Assembly (NCBI GenBank): GCA_020851415.1
Contig: JADZCU010000044.1
Coordinates: forward strand, 33,671-97,670
Reading direction: 5' to 3'
DNA length: 64,000 nucleotides
From: Candidatus Peregrinibacteria bacterium
GTDB taxonomy: Bacteria > Patescibacteriota > Gracilibacteria > UBA1369
The notes under the pieces were generated by a model, which worked only from the letters and a program-made list of their open reading frames with translations, ran no database searches and had not been told where the DNA came from. Position numbers and translations under genes: made by a program. Positions 17,452 to 26,024 of this stretch are shown here, one piece after another; within the stretch, counting starts at the first letter, position 1, and each line of letters begins with the position of its first letter.

Positions 17452-17694
17452 TTACCAGCTTTTGTTGCCTTTATTTCCGTATTTTTCTTCCAGATATTTT
17501 ACGATGTCGGCGGATTCGTTCATGATCATGCCGTTGTCGTCGATCACCGGTACCGTTCCACCGAGATTTTTTACAATGTCCGGTTTGTTGGCTCTATCTA
17601 CTTCTATTTTTTCGTATTCGATGTTGAGTTCGGCTAATTTTTGACGAACGCGTTCACAATAAGGGCAGGTAGCGAATTGGTAGAGTTTGATCAT
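17452..17694 (-). CDS. Glutaredoxin
   Basis: 80 aa with the thioredoxin fold of small glutaredoxins. The redox-active CPYC lies at residues 11-14, followed by the cis-Pro segment GGTVPVIDDNGMIMNES and a C-terminal helix (ADIVKYLEEKYG). It reduces disulphides or glutathione mixed disulphides, or accepts electrons from an unidentified low-molecular-weight thiol. The Grx-like GST-N domain is an alternative class name. It is monocistronic, divergent from uppP. Confidence 0.92.
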   Translation of the reverse strand: MIKLYQFATCPYCERVRQKLAELNIEYEKIEVDRANKPDIVKNLGGTVPVIDDNGMIMNESADIVKYLEEKYGNKGNKSW

Positions 17695-17754
17695 GGAAAA
17701 AATTTGGTGTTAAGAGTAGGATGAGTTCAATTCTATTCTATCATAAATTGGCGT

Positions 17755-18600
17755 ATGACTCTTTTGGATGCTGTTTTATTGGGTGTTTTGCAGGGACTGA
17801 CCGAGTTTTTGCCAGTGTCTTCATCGGGACATTTGATTTTGGCGGAGAGCTTTTTGAAGTTGAATGTTCAGGATTTATTGGGGTTTGATGTTGCCGTGCA
17901 TTTTGGTACTTTGCTGGCGATTTTTTTGTATTTTAGAAAAGATTTTTTGCATATTTTTAAAGGGTGTCTGGCCTGGTTTTTTCATGTGATAGGAAAAAAG
18001 GAGCACACCACTGAGCAAGTGAAGGAGTCTCAAAAGTTGATTCAATATCTTGTGCTGGGGACCGTGCCTGCCGTACTTGTTGGGGCATTTTTTAGTGATT
18101 ATCTTGAGGAGAATTTTCGTCAGCCTTTTACGGTATCGCTTTTGATGATCGCCGTTGGTGTGTTCTTCTTTATTGCCGAATATATTGCTTCAAAGATCAA
18201 GACCGCACCACTGAATCAAACGAATACTTTTGTGGTTGGCGTGGCGCAATCTTTGGCGTTATTTCCCGGAGTGTCACGTTCCGGGGCGACGATTTCCGCG
18301 GGATTGGCGCAGGGTATTAAACGTGAGGAGGCAGCACGCTTTTCTTTTTTACTTGGGGCTGTGGCTACTTCGGCAGCGATTTTGCTTTCGATTTATAAGG
18401 TATGGAAAGGTTCTTTGGCACTTCCTTCGTTTGAGATTTTGACGACGGGCATTGTGACATCTTTTGCCTCAGGCTATTTGGCTATAAGTTTTTTACTGAA
18501 ATTTTTGAAAAATCATACTTTACATATTTTTGGCGTTTATCGCGTTGCACTGGGTTTTGTTCTCCTGTATTTGATAAATTTTACACACGTATTGGGATAA
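17755..18600 (+). CDS. uppP: Undecaprenyl-diphosphatase UppP (BacA)
   Basis: 281 aa polytopic membrane protein of normal length. The first catalytic motif is GVLQGLTEFLPVSSSGHL (residues 10-27, Glu and Ser/His-containing); the second is PGVSRSGATISAG near residue 170 with the catalytic Arg. It dephosphorylates undecaprenyl diphosphate to recycle the lipid carrier of peptidoglycan synthesis, acting with MurG/FtsW encoded later in the window. A possible -10 (TATCAT, 17739-17744) leaves only a few bases before the ATG. Confidence 0.97.
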   Translation: MTLLDAVLLGVLQGLTEFLPVSSSGHLILAESFLKLNVQDLLGFDVAVHFGTLLAIFLYFRKDFLHIFKGCLAWFFHVIGKKEHTTEQVKESQKLIQYLVLGTVPAVLVGAFFSDYLEENFRQPFTVSLLMIAVGVFFFIAEYIASKIKTAPLNQTNTFVVGVAQSLALFPGVSRSGATISAGLAQGIKREEAARFSFLLGAVATSAAILLSIYKVWKGSLALPSFEILTTGIVTSFASGYLAISFLLKFLKNHTLHIFGVYRVALGFVLLYLINFTHVLG

Positions 18601-18622
18601 TTTACTCTGTGTGAATTTAATC

Positions 18623-18651
18623 TAGACACGTTGGAGAAAAATGTCTAAAAT
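18623..18651 (+). promoter_or_regulatory. Promoter of the purP pair with overlapping inverted repeat
   Basis: TAGACA, a 17-base spacer and TAAAAT lie about 70 bp before purP1. The -35 box TAGACA is itself one arm of a perfect inverted repeat with TGTCTA (18642-18647), which overlaps the -10. A repressor bound there would block the promoter. A second TATAAT at 18708-18713 lies four bases before the ATG and could give a leaderless transcript. Confidence 0.5.
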
Positions 18652-18717
18652 AGTGGAAATCTATTCGAGCTGATTTAAGCTTTTGAAAGCCGAATTTTCT
18701 ACTTTACTATAATTTTT

Positions 18718-19758
18718 ATGGGCAATATTAAAGATTATGCAATTTGTACTTTGGGTAGCCACACCGCACTGCAAATCTTAAAAGGGGCGAAGGATGAGGG
18801 TATTCGAGCAATTGCCGTCTGCCAAAAAGGGCAGGAGGATATTTATAAGCATTTTGGTGTTGCTGATGAGATAATCCTGGTTGACTCTTTTAAAAACTTT
18901 TTTGAGATTGAGGATAAACTGGTGAAGGCAAATGCGATTATGATTCCGCACGGATCTTTTGTGAGTTATCTGGGGTGGCAGAAGGTTCAGGATATTAAGG
19001 TAATGCACTATGGATCTAAAGGCATTTTGGAATGGGAATCTGACCGCGTGAAGGAGCGTGACTGGCTGAAGGCCGCCGGGTTGAAACTACCGCGCCTGTT
19101 TAAGAGTCCCGAGGATATTGATTGTCCAGTCATTATTAAATTTCATGGCGCGAAAGGCGGTAAAGGGTATTTTATTGCGAAATCCACCAAGGAGTTTTAT
19201 GAACGTATTAAGGAGTATCCGGGCGAAGAAGGTTATGTGATTCAGGAGTACGTTGTGGGAGTTCCTGTTTATACTCATTATTTTTATTCGTTGATTAACG
19301 AAGAACTTGAAGTGATGAGTTTTGATAAGCGTTATGAATCGAATGCTGACTCTATTGGACGTATTGCTTCAAAAGATCAAATGGAAGCCGGAATCCGTAC
19401 CAGCTATACGATTGTGGGGAATATTCCGATTGTTGTTCGTGAGTCTTTGTTACCTGAAATTTTTAAGATGGGTCGAAATGTGGTGACTGAATCACGAAAG
19501 TTAATTGATTACAAAACCGGTAAACCAATTTCCAAGGGTTTATATGGTTCTTTCTGTCTGGAAGCAATTGTTGACCCGGAACTTAATTTTAATGTGTTTG
19601 AAATTTCCGCCCGAATTGTGGCGGGAACGAATCCGTTTATTAACGGTTCACCTTATACGTGGCTCCGCTATAATGAACCTATGAGCACAGGAAGACGTAT
19701 CGCCCGCGATATTAAGCAGGCTATTGAAATGGATAAACTGGATCTTATACTTGGTTAA
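18718..19758 (+). CDS. purP: Formate-dependent FAICAR synthetase PurP (paralogue 1)
   Basis: 346 aa, close in length and sequence to archaeal PurP, which forms FAICAR from AICAR, formate and ATP. Conserved segments are TLGSHTALQILKGAK at residues 11-25, IPHGSFVSYLG near 77, WESDR, the ATP-grasp phosphate loop KFHGAKGGKGYF near 142, the acceptor-site region KRYESNADSIGRIA, and EISARIVAGTNPFINGSPY. All catalytic regions I can recognise are present, so it should be active. PurP is mainly known from Archaea. It is nine bp upstream of a divergent paralogue and coexists with an intact purH 2 kb away. Confidence 0.93.
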   Translation: MGNIKDYAICTLGSHTALQILKGAKDEGIRAIAVCQKGQEDIYKHFGVADEIILVDSFKNFFEIEDKLVKANAIMIPHGSFVSYLGWQKVQDIKVMHYGSKGILEWESDRVKERDWLKAAGLKLPRLFKSPEDIDCPVIIKFHGAKGGKGYFIAKSTKEFYERIKEYPGEEGYVIQEYVVGVPVYTHYFYSLINEELEVMSFDKRYESNADSIGRIASKDQMEAGIRTSYTIVGNIPIVVRESLLPEIFKMGRNVVTESRKLIDYKTGKPISKGLYGSFCLEAIVDPELNFNVFEISARIVAGTNPFINGSPYTWLRYNEPMSTGRRIARDIKQAIEMDKLDLILG

Positions 19759-19767
19759 TTTTCTTCT

Positions 19768-20937
19768 ATGATTTCTCGTCAGCACATTCTGGAAATTCTT
19801 CGTAATTATGATCCTGATAATATAACGATCGGTGTTTTGGGTGGCCATAGCGCTCTTGATGTTTGTCATGGGGCCAAGAAATATGGCTTTCGAACCGTTG
19901 CCGTGTGCCAAAAAGGACGTGAACTGACTTATTCTAAGTATTATAAAACACGTCCGGATATGGATGTTGTTCCTGGGCAACTTGCGCCATGGCACAGTAC
20001 AAAAGGAATCGTTGATGAGACGATTGTTCTGGATAAGTTTGCGGATATTGTGAATCCGGATGTTCAGCAGAAGCTGCGCGATATGAATACGATCTTTATT
20101 CATAATCGTTATTTTTGGGTTTATTGCGATTTTGATCAGATTGAAAATGATTTTTTGGTACCTATTTTTGGTACTCGTGAAATGTTGAAGCTAGAGGAAC
20201 GTGATGTTGCGAATAATCAGTATTATTTACTGGAGCAAGCCGGTGTGCGTTTTCCGAAAATTTATTCCGTGCCGGAAGAGATTGATCGTCTGGTTTTGGT
20301 GAAAGTGAACGAGGAGTTGCGTGGTTATGAACGTGCGTTTTTCTTGGCTGCAAGCCCTGCGGACTATCTTAAGAAATCACAGGAGCTTCTTGATGCAAAA
20401 GTGATTACGAAAGAGAATTTAGATAAGGCAGTGATCGAAGAGTTTATTGTTGGCGCACAGGTAAACTTTAATTTCTTTTATTCACCGATTGATGAAGAGC
20501 TGGAGTTTATGGGTACCGATATGCGCCGCCAGACAAATCTAGATGGATTACTTCGTCTTCCTGCGCCGGAACAGACAAAGGTGCTTGAGTATATGAAGCC
20601 CCGCATGATTGAAAATGGTCACGTTGCGATAACCATTAAGGAGTCGCTGGTTGAGAAGGCTTTTGAAATTGGTGAAAAGTTTATTGAACTTACGAAGCGT
20701 GAACTTCCACCGGGACTTATTGGACCGTTTGCTTTGCAGGGTGCTGTTACGGCTGAAGAGGGTCGTGAGGAGCTGGTGATTTTTGATGTGAGTTTGCGTA
20801 TTCCAGGGTCACCAGGTACTCGTTTTACGCCTTATTCAGGGTATTTATACGGGGATAGCCTGAGTTATGGTGAACGTATTGCGATGGAGGTACAGACTGC
20901 ACAGAAACTGGGAAAACTTGAGTCGATTGTGACTTAG
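19768..20937 (+). CDS. PurP-like protein (paralogue 2, altered ATP site)
   Basis: 389 aa. It aligns with PurP along its length (TIGVLGGHSALDVCHGAK, the inserted segment after VAVCQKG, VPIFGTREMLKLEERD, PPGLIGPFALQ, LSYGERIAME), but key positions differ. The Gly-rich ATP loop GAKGGKGYF is replaced by NEELRGYERAF, the IPHGSF motif by IHNRYF, and the final Gly-Thr-Asn segment by PGSPGTRF. It may be a non-catalytic or re-purposed partner of paralogue 1, or have a different substrate. Two PurP-type paralogues also occur in some Archaea. It is translated nine bp after paralogue 1, so they are co-expressed. Confidence 0.85.
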   Translation: MISRQHILEILRNYDPDNITIGVLGGHSALDVCHGAKKYGFRTVAVCQKGRELTYSKYYKTRPDMDVVPGQLAPWHSTKGIVDETIVLDKFADIVNPDVQQKLRDMNTIFIHNRYFWVYCDFDQIENDFLVPIFGTREMLKLEERDVANNQYYLLEQAGVRFPKIYSVPEEIDRLVLVKVNEELRGYERAFFLAASPADYLKKSQELLDAKVITKENLDKAVIEEFIVGAQVNFNFFYSPIDEELEFMGTDMRRQTNLDGLLRLPAPEQTKVLEYMKPRMIENGHVAITIKESLVEKAFEIGEKFIELTKRELPPGLIGPFALQGAVTAEEGREELVIFDVSLRIPGSPGTRFTPYSGYLYGDSLSYGERIAMEVQTAQKLGKLESIVT

Positions 20938-20965
20938 TAGAGCCTTCTTTCAGCAGGACATACTA

Positions 20966-20993
20966 TTGACATAAATTTTTTATAGTATATTTT
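20966..20993 (+). promoter_or_regulatory. Promoter of the lipoprotein cassette
   Basis: A perfect TTGACA is followed after 16 bases by TATTTT. It lies between purP2 and the gene at 21078, which therefore appears to be transcribed on its own. Confidence 0.5.
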
Positions 20994-21077
20994 TCAGCTG
21001 TCGCGATGCGGGAGGTCTGCTCGCCGTTGAGCGCGTTTTTTGACATCCCGTGTAACCACAAACCTGAGGGAGGATTT

Positions 21078-21572
21078 ATGCGAACTTTTTTGAGTGTGAT
21101 CTTGTCGCTTACGGTTGGTTTAACTTGCATGTCTTGCTCACCAACGACGCAAGCCGCTGGAGTGAGCTCTGATGATCAAATAGCCAAGCTCAAGACGGAC
21201 AATGGTATTCTTGAGCGCGCTCTGGATAAGTGTAAGGGCAAGTTGCCTCCTGATAATTCATGGCCGCGGATGTACAGTATGGGAAGCTTTGGAGACTTTT
21301 GGATCACCAGTGAGATGCATGGGAAGGTCTTTGATTTGAGACCGCACTATGCTGATCACGAAGAGCAGCTTTTTATTCTGGTGCGTTCGGGTGGGACTCA
21401 GGAGGTGAAGATTGAGGGGGTTGGCATTCGCAAGGTCGATTCGGATAGTATCTACGCGATCTTTGTGTATGTTCCACCCAAGGACGATGAAGAAAGGAAA
21501 AAACTACAAAAAATAACCATCAGCTACGAGGACTACAAGTTTGTGATGTTGTTCAAGCCTTCAAGGTACTGA
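21078..21572 (+). CDS. Hypothetical secreted or lipoprotein of foreign appearance
   Basis: 164 aa from ATG 21078. I prefer this to the track start at 21006 because a strong GAGGGAGG Shine-Dalgarno sequence lies five bases ahead and a signal peptide begins right there (RTFLSVILSLTVGLTCMSC). Cleavage before the Cys in CMSC, a weak lipobox, would make it a lipoprotein. A short coiled coil follows (IAKLKTDNGILERALDKCKG), then a beta-rich domain of about 90 aa that I do not recognise. Base composition is GC-richer than its neighbours, and with its own promoter, Shine-Dalgarno sequence and strong hairpin it looks like a self-contained acquired unit. Confidence 0.75.
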   Translation: MRTFLSVILSLTVGLTCMSCSPTTQAAGVSSDDQIAKLKTDNGILERALDKCKGKLPPDNSWPRMYSMGSFGDFWITSEMHGKVFDLRPHYADHEEQLFILVRSGGTQEVKIEGVGIRKVDSDSIYAIFVYVPPKDDEERKKLQKITISYEDYKFVMLFKPSRY

Positions 21573-21584
21573 ACTGCGAGTCTC

Positions 21585-21625
21585 GGGCGTCGGCTCTGCG
21601 TACTTCGACGCATTGAGCCGCGCCC
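21585..21625 (+). terminator. Strong GC-rich hairpin after the lipoprotein gene
   Basis: GGGCG-CGGCTC-GCGT pairs with ACGC-GAGCCG-CGCCC around the loop ACTTCG, giving about 15 pairs with small bulges. It begins 13 bases after the stop codon. No T-tract follows, unlike the native terminators here, so it may work through another mechanism or be a relic of the donor genome. Confidence 0.45.
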
Positions 21626-21708
21626 AGTGAAGCGCTACACGGGATTTCTTCCATTACTGGCTTTTCTGTCTGTTTTTCTTTAGAATACAGGCCGTTATTA
21701 GCTTTTTT

Positions 21709-23052
21709 ATGAAGGTTATTCTTTTGGCCGCAGGCCGCAGTAAAAGACTGAAACCGATTGAGGATAAAAATTTCCTCCATTTTCTGGGGAAACCACTGAT
21801 CCAACATCAATTGGAACAGCTGCTTTTTGTGGGACTCACGGAGGTGGTAGTGGTTGGTGGGGAGCATAATTTGGCTAAACTGATGACTCTTGTGAAGGGT
21901 TTGCCCAAAAAATTAAAGGTAACTGTCGTGAAACAGGAAAATCTGGATGAGGGAATGGCAGGCGCCATGATGGCTGCAGAAAAAGAGGTACAAGGTGATT
22001 CAATTTTGGTTGTGAGTGGGAATGATGTGGTTGAGAAAAAGGCGTTTTTAGATATTTTGAAAATTTCGAAGGAGTTGAAAGTTGACGGTTTAATGTTGGG
22101 GAAAAAAGTTGAGGAGTATTTTCCGGGTGGATATTTGAATGTTCGTGCAAACGGCTTGATTACAGCTATCGTAGAAAAACCGGGTGCAGGAAATGAACCC
22201 AGCAAACTGGTGAATTTGGTTGTGCATTATTTTAAGGATGGAGGAAAATTTATTGATGAAGTGAAGAAAACAAAATCTACCCGGGATGATCGATATGAAG
22301 TGGCGATTGATCATATGATTCAGGATGGAAGCAAAATTAAGGTTGTGCCATATGATGGCTTTTGGCAGCCGATAAAATATCCATGGCATGTTATTTCTTT
22401 GATGAATTATTTCCTGGAAAATATTGCTGGTAGTTTTTCGAAGGCGGAGTGTAAAAAACGAAAAATTGAGATTGCTGATACTGCCACCATTCGAGGTGAC
22501 CATGTGTACATTGGGGATGGGGCAAAAATTATGGATAATGCTGTGATTATTGGGCCGGCGTATATTGGAAAAAATACGATTGTGGCTACCAATGCGATGG
22601 TACGAGCATCGAGTGTCGGGGATAATTGCGTGATCGGTTTTGGAACCGAAATTGCGCGAAGTTATCTTGGTGAATCTGTTTGGACACACACAAATTATGT
22701 GGGTGACAGTATTATTGGAAATAATTGTTCGTTTGGTTCTGGAACTGTTACCGGTAATTTGAGACTGGATGAAAAAAATATTCCGGTGAATATTCAGGGC
22801 GAAAAAGTGGATTCCGGCATGAATAAATTTGGGCTTATTACGGGCAATAATGTGCGATGTGGCATTAACACAAGTTTTATGCCGGGCGTTAAGGTTGGAA
22901 ATAACTCTTTTGTGGGTGCGGGTATTGTGGTGGCACAGGATATAGAAGATAATAAGTTTGTGTATGCCAAGACGGAGCTGGTGATTAAGGATAATGTCGC
23001 GCAACTGGATTCAAGCAAACGTGACGAAATGAAAAAGAAAATGGGGAAATAA
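21709..23052 (+). CDS. GlmU-like sugar-phosphate nucleotidyltransferase
   Basis: 447 aa. The N-terminal half is a nucleotidyltransferase domain (MKVILLAAGRSKRLKP, a variant of the GxGTRxxP loop; FLGKPLIQHQLEQL; EKPGAG near 160). The C-terminal half is a left-handed beta-helix of hexapeptide repeats (IGDGAKIMDNAVIIGPAYIG, VGDNCVIGFGTEI, GVKVGNNSFVGAG). The layout matches bifunctional GlmU and related NDP-sugar pyrophosphorylases that feed cell-wall or surface polysaccharide synthesis. I cannot tell whether GlcNAc-1-P uridylylation or another sugar is involved. A glycosyltransferase follows 56 bp downstream. Confidence 0.85.
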   Translation: MKVILLAAGRSKRLKPIEDKNFLHFLGKPLIQHQLEQLLFVGLTEVVVVGGEHNLAKLMTLVKGLPKKLKVTVVKQENLDEGMAGAMMAAEKEVQGDSILVVSGNDVVEKKAFLDILKISKELKVDGLMLGKKVEEYFPGGYLNVRANGLITAIVEKPGAGNEPSKLVNLVVHYFKDGGKFIDEVKKTKSTRDDRYEVAIDHMIQDGSKIKVVPYDGFWQPIKYPWHVISLMNYFLENIAGSFSKAECKKRKIEIADTATIRGDHVYIGDGAKIMDNAVIIGPAYIGKNTIVATNAMVRASSVGDNCVIGFGTEIARSYLGESVWTHTNYVGDSIIGNNCSFGSGTVTGNLRLDEKNIPVNIQGEKVDSGMNKFGLITGNNVRCGINTSFMPGVKVGNNSFVGAGIVVAQDIEDNKFVYAKTELVIKDNVAQLDSSKRDEMKKKMGK

Positions 23053-23108
23053 CGGATGCTATTTGTCATGGATCGCAGGCATCTGAATAAAAAATTATTC
23101 ACAGGTTT

Positions 23109-23903
23109 ATGAAACTTTCGGTTATCATTGTGAACTTCAATCATAAATATTTTCCGCGCCTTGCGGTGGAGGCTTTGGAGAAATCCAAAACGAACTTTCC
23201 CTTTGAAATTATCGTGGTTGATAATCATTCAACGGATGAGGAGAGTCTGATTTTTTTGGAGAAAGCCCATCTAGAAAATCGCATTACGCTGATCAAATCG
23301 CCCCAAAACGTAGGATTTGGCCGAGGCAATAATCTGGGTGTGGCGATAGCGAAGGGTGAATATATTTTCTTTCACAACCCGGATGTTACCGTGAACGAAG
23401 ATAGCTTGCAGAAAATGGTGGACTATCTGCACCATAATAAAGATATTGGTATTATTGGACCAAAGCTTATGTACTCGAGCGGAAAAGTGCAGGAATCTTG
23501 CCGTCGTCATATGAAGTTTGGCGATTTGATTTTGAACAGGACTTTCCTTGGTAAACTCCCCTTTTTCAAGAGTCGCGTGAAAAGATATTTGATGGAAGAT
23601 TTTGACCACAGCAAAATTCAGGATGTTGATTTGATCACCGGGGCAGCCATTATGATGCCGAAAACAGTATGTGATAAAGTGGGCGGTTTTGATAAGCGCT
23701 ACTTTTTGTTTATGGAAGATTTTGATTTATGCCGCATGGTGAAAAAAGCCGGCTATCGTGTAGTGTATTACCCGGAAGCCGTTGTGAATCATTATCACAA
23801 GCGTTTGAGTCAGGGATCGTTTTTGAAACTGCTCAGAAAAAAAGTTTTCTGGTTACATGTGAGCAGCGCTTTGAAATATTTCTGGAAGTGGCGCGGGAAA
23901 TAA
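23109..23903 (+). CDS. Family 2 glycosyltransferase
   Basis: 264 aa GT-A type. Features are LSVIIVNFNH at the start, VVDNHSTDEE, NVGFGRGNNLGVAIAKGEY, and NPDVT in place of the DxD metal motif. GAAIMMPK...GGFDKRYFLFMEDFDLCRMVKKAG is the acceptor-side signature of rhamnosyltransferase-like enzymes. No membrane segment is visible, so it probably acts at the inner face of the membrane on surface glycan. It is co-directional with the preceding nucleotidyltransferase. Confidence 0.92.
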   Translation: MKLSVIIVNFNHKYFPRLAVEALEKSKTNFPFEIIVVDNHSTDEESLIFLEKAHLENRITLIKSPQNVGFGRGNNLGVAIAKGEYIFFHNPDVTVNEDSLQKMVDYLHHNKDIGIIGPKLMYSSGKVQESCRRHMKFGDLILNRTFLGKLPFFKSRVKRYLMEDFDHSKIQDVDLITGAAIMMPKTVCDKVGGFDKRYFLFMEDFDLCRMVKKAGYRVVYYPEAVVNHYHKRLSQGSFLKLLRKKVFWLHVSSALKYFWKWRGK

Positions 23904-23931
23904 AACAGAACTTGTTTCTCTGATGACCTGC

Positions 23932-24699
23932 TTAAGCTGTTTTTTTGACTTCTCTTACGGTTACAGGCAAATCTTCAATTAATTCAGCTTCATCAGTAAG
24001 ATCGATTACTTCCGGTTCTGTAGTTTTTGATGGAACTGCTTTCAAGATTGATTCGATATCACCTTTTACTGATGTTACTACTTCTGATGGTGCTTCCGCT
24101 TTTCTTGCCGCCAAGGCTCTTTCGAATGCGACCTGTTCTTCCAAACGTTTTTTTTCAGCATACTCTGGGTCATTGATTCGTTTTTCTTCTTCTGCAAAGA
24201 AATCCGCTAAACGCTTATTACTTTCTGCGCGCGCTTTTATTCCTGCCGGAGAGTTGTATTCAGCGATTTTTCTCATTTCTTCTATGATGTCTGCTTTTGC
24301 TTTTTCCTTTCTGGTCGGGTCGAAATCCGGAAAAATCATTTGAGCAACTCGCAGCGGTAATTTTGACGGTAATTTTGGGTGCTCATACGGCATGGTTTTT
24401 TGATTCATGAGCATTGTCTCTTCTACCAAATCTAAAAGCTGCTGGAGCGCACTTTGATATTCTGTGGGTTTTGTAGCAGGTACGAGAGCTTCCTGAATGA
24501 TACCCATGAAGTTGGCCTCTAACCTTTCCATTACATCGGCCGGGATGCCGTACTTACGTTCAATTTGGGCAAACTGCTCTGCCGGAGTGGTTGCCTCGTT
24601 AATAGCCATATCTATATCTTCAGGGCGAAAATTTGGTAATTGTCCTTCTCCCTCAGTTTCAAACTGTTGAGCTGCTGCGCTTGCCATATATTCATTCAT
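23932..24699 (-). CDS. Hypothetical charged protein
   Basis: 255 aa, acidic and helical, no membrane segment or recognised motif. There is a long Glu/Lys/Arg/Ala region (about 145-205, RLADFFAEEEKRINDPEYAEKK) consistent with a coiled coil, and an acidic tail ending in basic KKTA. Two start candidates, M1 and M5, lie close together. It is separated by 145 bp from the 163-aa gene upstream on the same strand. Confidence 0.7.
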   Translation of the reverse strand: MNEYMASAAAQQFETEGEGQLPNFRPEDIDMAINEATTPAEQFAQIERKYGIPADVMERLEANFMGIIQEALVPATKPTEYQSALQQLLDLVEETMLMNQKTMPYEHPKLPSKLPLRVAQMIFPDFDPTRKEKAKADIIEEMRKIAEYNSPAGIKARAESNKRLADFFAEEEKRINDPEYAEKKRLEEQVAFERALAARKAEAPSEVVTSVKGDIESILKAVPSKTTEPEVIDLTDEAELIEDLPVTVREVKKTA

Positions 24700-24844
24700 A
24701 AAGGTTATCTTTAAATTATATCATATTATGATAATATGGCAAATGCGGTTTCATTACAGGATAAATGGTGATTATTACCAAAATTGGACTTCCTGTTACT
24801 GGGAAGCCATAAAATATATCTTCATTACACCTGATTTACTGTTA

Positions 24845-25336
24845 TTATGCCACTTTGGCGTAAAGAACCTTTGCTAATTTTTCCGCCTCGGCATACATAA
24901 GACCGCCTACAACAAATAAACCTCCCGTGCCTTCACTTGGAAATATTTTTTTATCAATTTTGAGTTTTTCACAGAGGATGATCAGTACGATGTGCATAAG
25001 TGTCCTCATACGCTCGAACTCTACGGGCTTACCTTTGGCCAACTTTTGGTTGAATTCCAGGTATTTTGTTGGATCTACATTGTATTTTGCACAAAACTCC
25101 TGAAATTGATCGATGGTATTTTCGTGGCGACTCGCTGATATTTCGTATAAATCCAGCAGCACTTTCGGCACAAAAATTTTATCCTCTTTTCTATCAATGA
25201 CTTCGTTTGTTGCAGCCTGCATTCTTTGAATAAGAGCGGCACAAAGAACCGGTTTATCGCCGTTTGCTTCCCAGCGATCAATCATTGCGTCTGTAATACC
25301 ATCATCTAACCTGGTTGGCCTGACCGATTCGCCCAT
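24845..25336 (-). CDS. Hypothetical protein
   Basis: 163 aa, soluble, probably helical. The C-terminal third carries a hydrophobic stretch (MHIVLIILCEKLKID) and a Gly-rich segment (GTGGLFVVGGLMYAEAEKLA) that could pack as a helical hairpin. No motif is recognised. Upstream of purN on the minus strand by order, but purN is separately placed at 25396, 60 bp away, so the two may be cotranscribed. Confidence 0.65.
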   Translation of the reverse strand: MGESVRPTRLDDGITDAMIDRWEANGDKPVLCAALIQRMQAATNEVIDRKEDKIFVPKVLLDLYEISASRHENTIDQFQEFCAKYNVDPTKYLEFNQKLAKGKPVEFERMRTLMHIVLIILCEKLKIDKKIFPSEGTGGLFVVGGLMYAEAEKLAKVLYAKVA

Positions 25337-25395
25337 ACAACAAAAACACGGATTGGTTGTTGATAGTACAATTTAGGATCTATTTTGTCAATATT

Positions 25396-26016
25396 TTATT
25401 GAATTTCGCCCTTTGCGAACTTGCGAATCACCTCAGGGTAAAGCTTTTTCTCCAAAGCTTGCACCTTATTTTTCAGGCTTTCAACTGTTTCGTCCGCTTC
25501 AATTGTTACTTTTTCCTGAACAATGATTTTACCGGTATCAACTCCTTCATCTACAAAATGAATGGTACAGCCACTTTCCTTTTCTCCAGCCTTGAGAACC
25601 TCTTCATGAACGTTGGAACCAAAATAGCCAGGTCCGCTGAATTTTGGCATGAGTGCGGGATGAACGTTAATGATTTTATGAGGAAATTGTCGAACGAATT
25701 CAGGACTTAGGATACGCATGTAACCGATAAGACAGATGAGATCGACATGATTTTCTTGAAGTATTTTTGCAACTTCCAGGTCATATTCAACACGAGATTT
25801 TCCTTTTGGATCGACGAATACTGTTTTATATCCTTGTGTGGCAGCACGCTCCAAAGCGAATGCTGTTTGCTTATTACTCACAACAACTGCAAGTTCTATG
25901 CCGGGCATTTTACCTGCTTTCATTTCATCAATAATTGCCTGCAGATCTGTTCCGTTGGTTGACGCTAAAACGCCAATGCGGAAAGGTTTTTGATTTGTTT
26001 GGCTCTGATTATCCAT
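25396..26016 (-). CDS. purN: Phosphoribosylglycinamide formyltransferase PurN
   Basis: 206 aa, normal length. It transfers a formyl group from 10-formyl-tetrahydrofolate to GAR. The N-terminal phosphate loop is ASTNGTDLQ, a variant of SGNGTNLQ. The catalytic cluster is present: the Asn-x-His of INVHPALMPKFSGPGYFG and the Asp of HFVDEGVDTGKII. It sits eight bp after sdaAA, within a minus-strand group sdaAB-sdaAA-purN. Its presence means the cell uses folate for this step, in contrast to the formate-dependent PurP. Confidence 0.96.
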   Translation of the reverse strand: MDNQSQTNQKPFRIGVLASTNGTDLQAIIDEMKAGKMPGIELAVVVSNKQTAFALERAATQGYKTVFVDPKGKSRVEYDLEVAKILQENHVDLICLIGYMRILSPEFVRQFPHKIINVHPALMPKFSGPGYFGSNVHEEVLKAGEKESGCTIHFVDEGVDTGKIIVQEKVTIEADETVESLKNKVQALEKKLYPEVIRKFAKGEIQ

Positions 26017-26024
26017 GAAAATAA

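Noticed and set aside
22090-23004. 304-aa minus-strand ORF
   Set aside because: Antisense to the GlmU-like gene; the His/Asn/Ile-rich product mirrors the hexapeptide-repeat codons.
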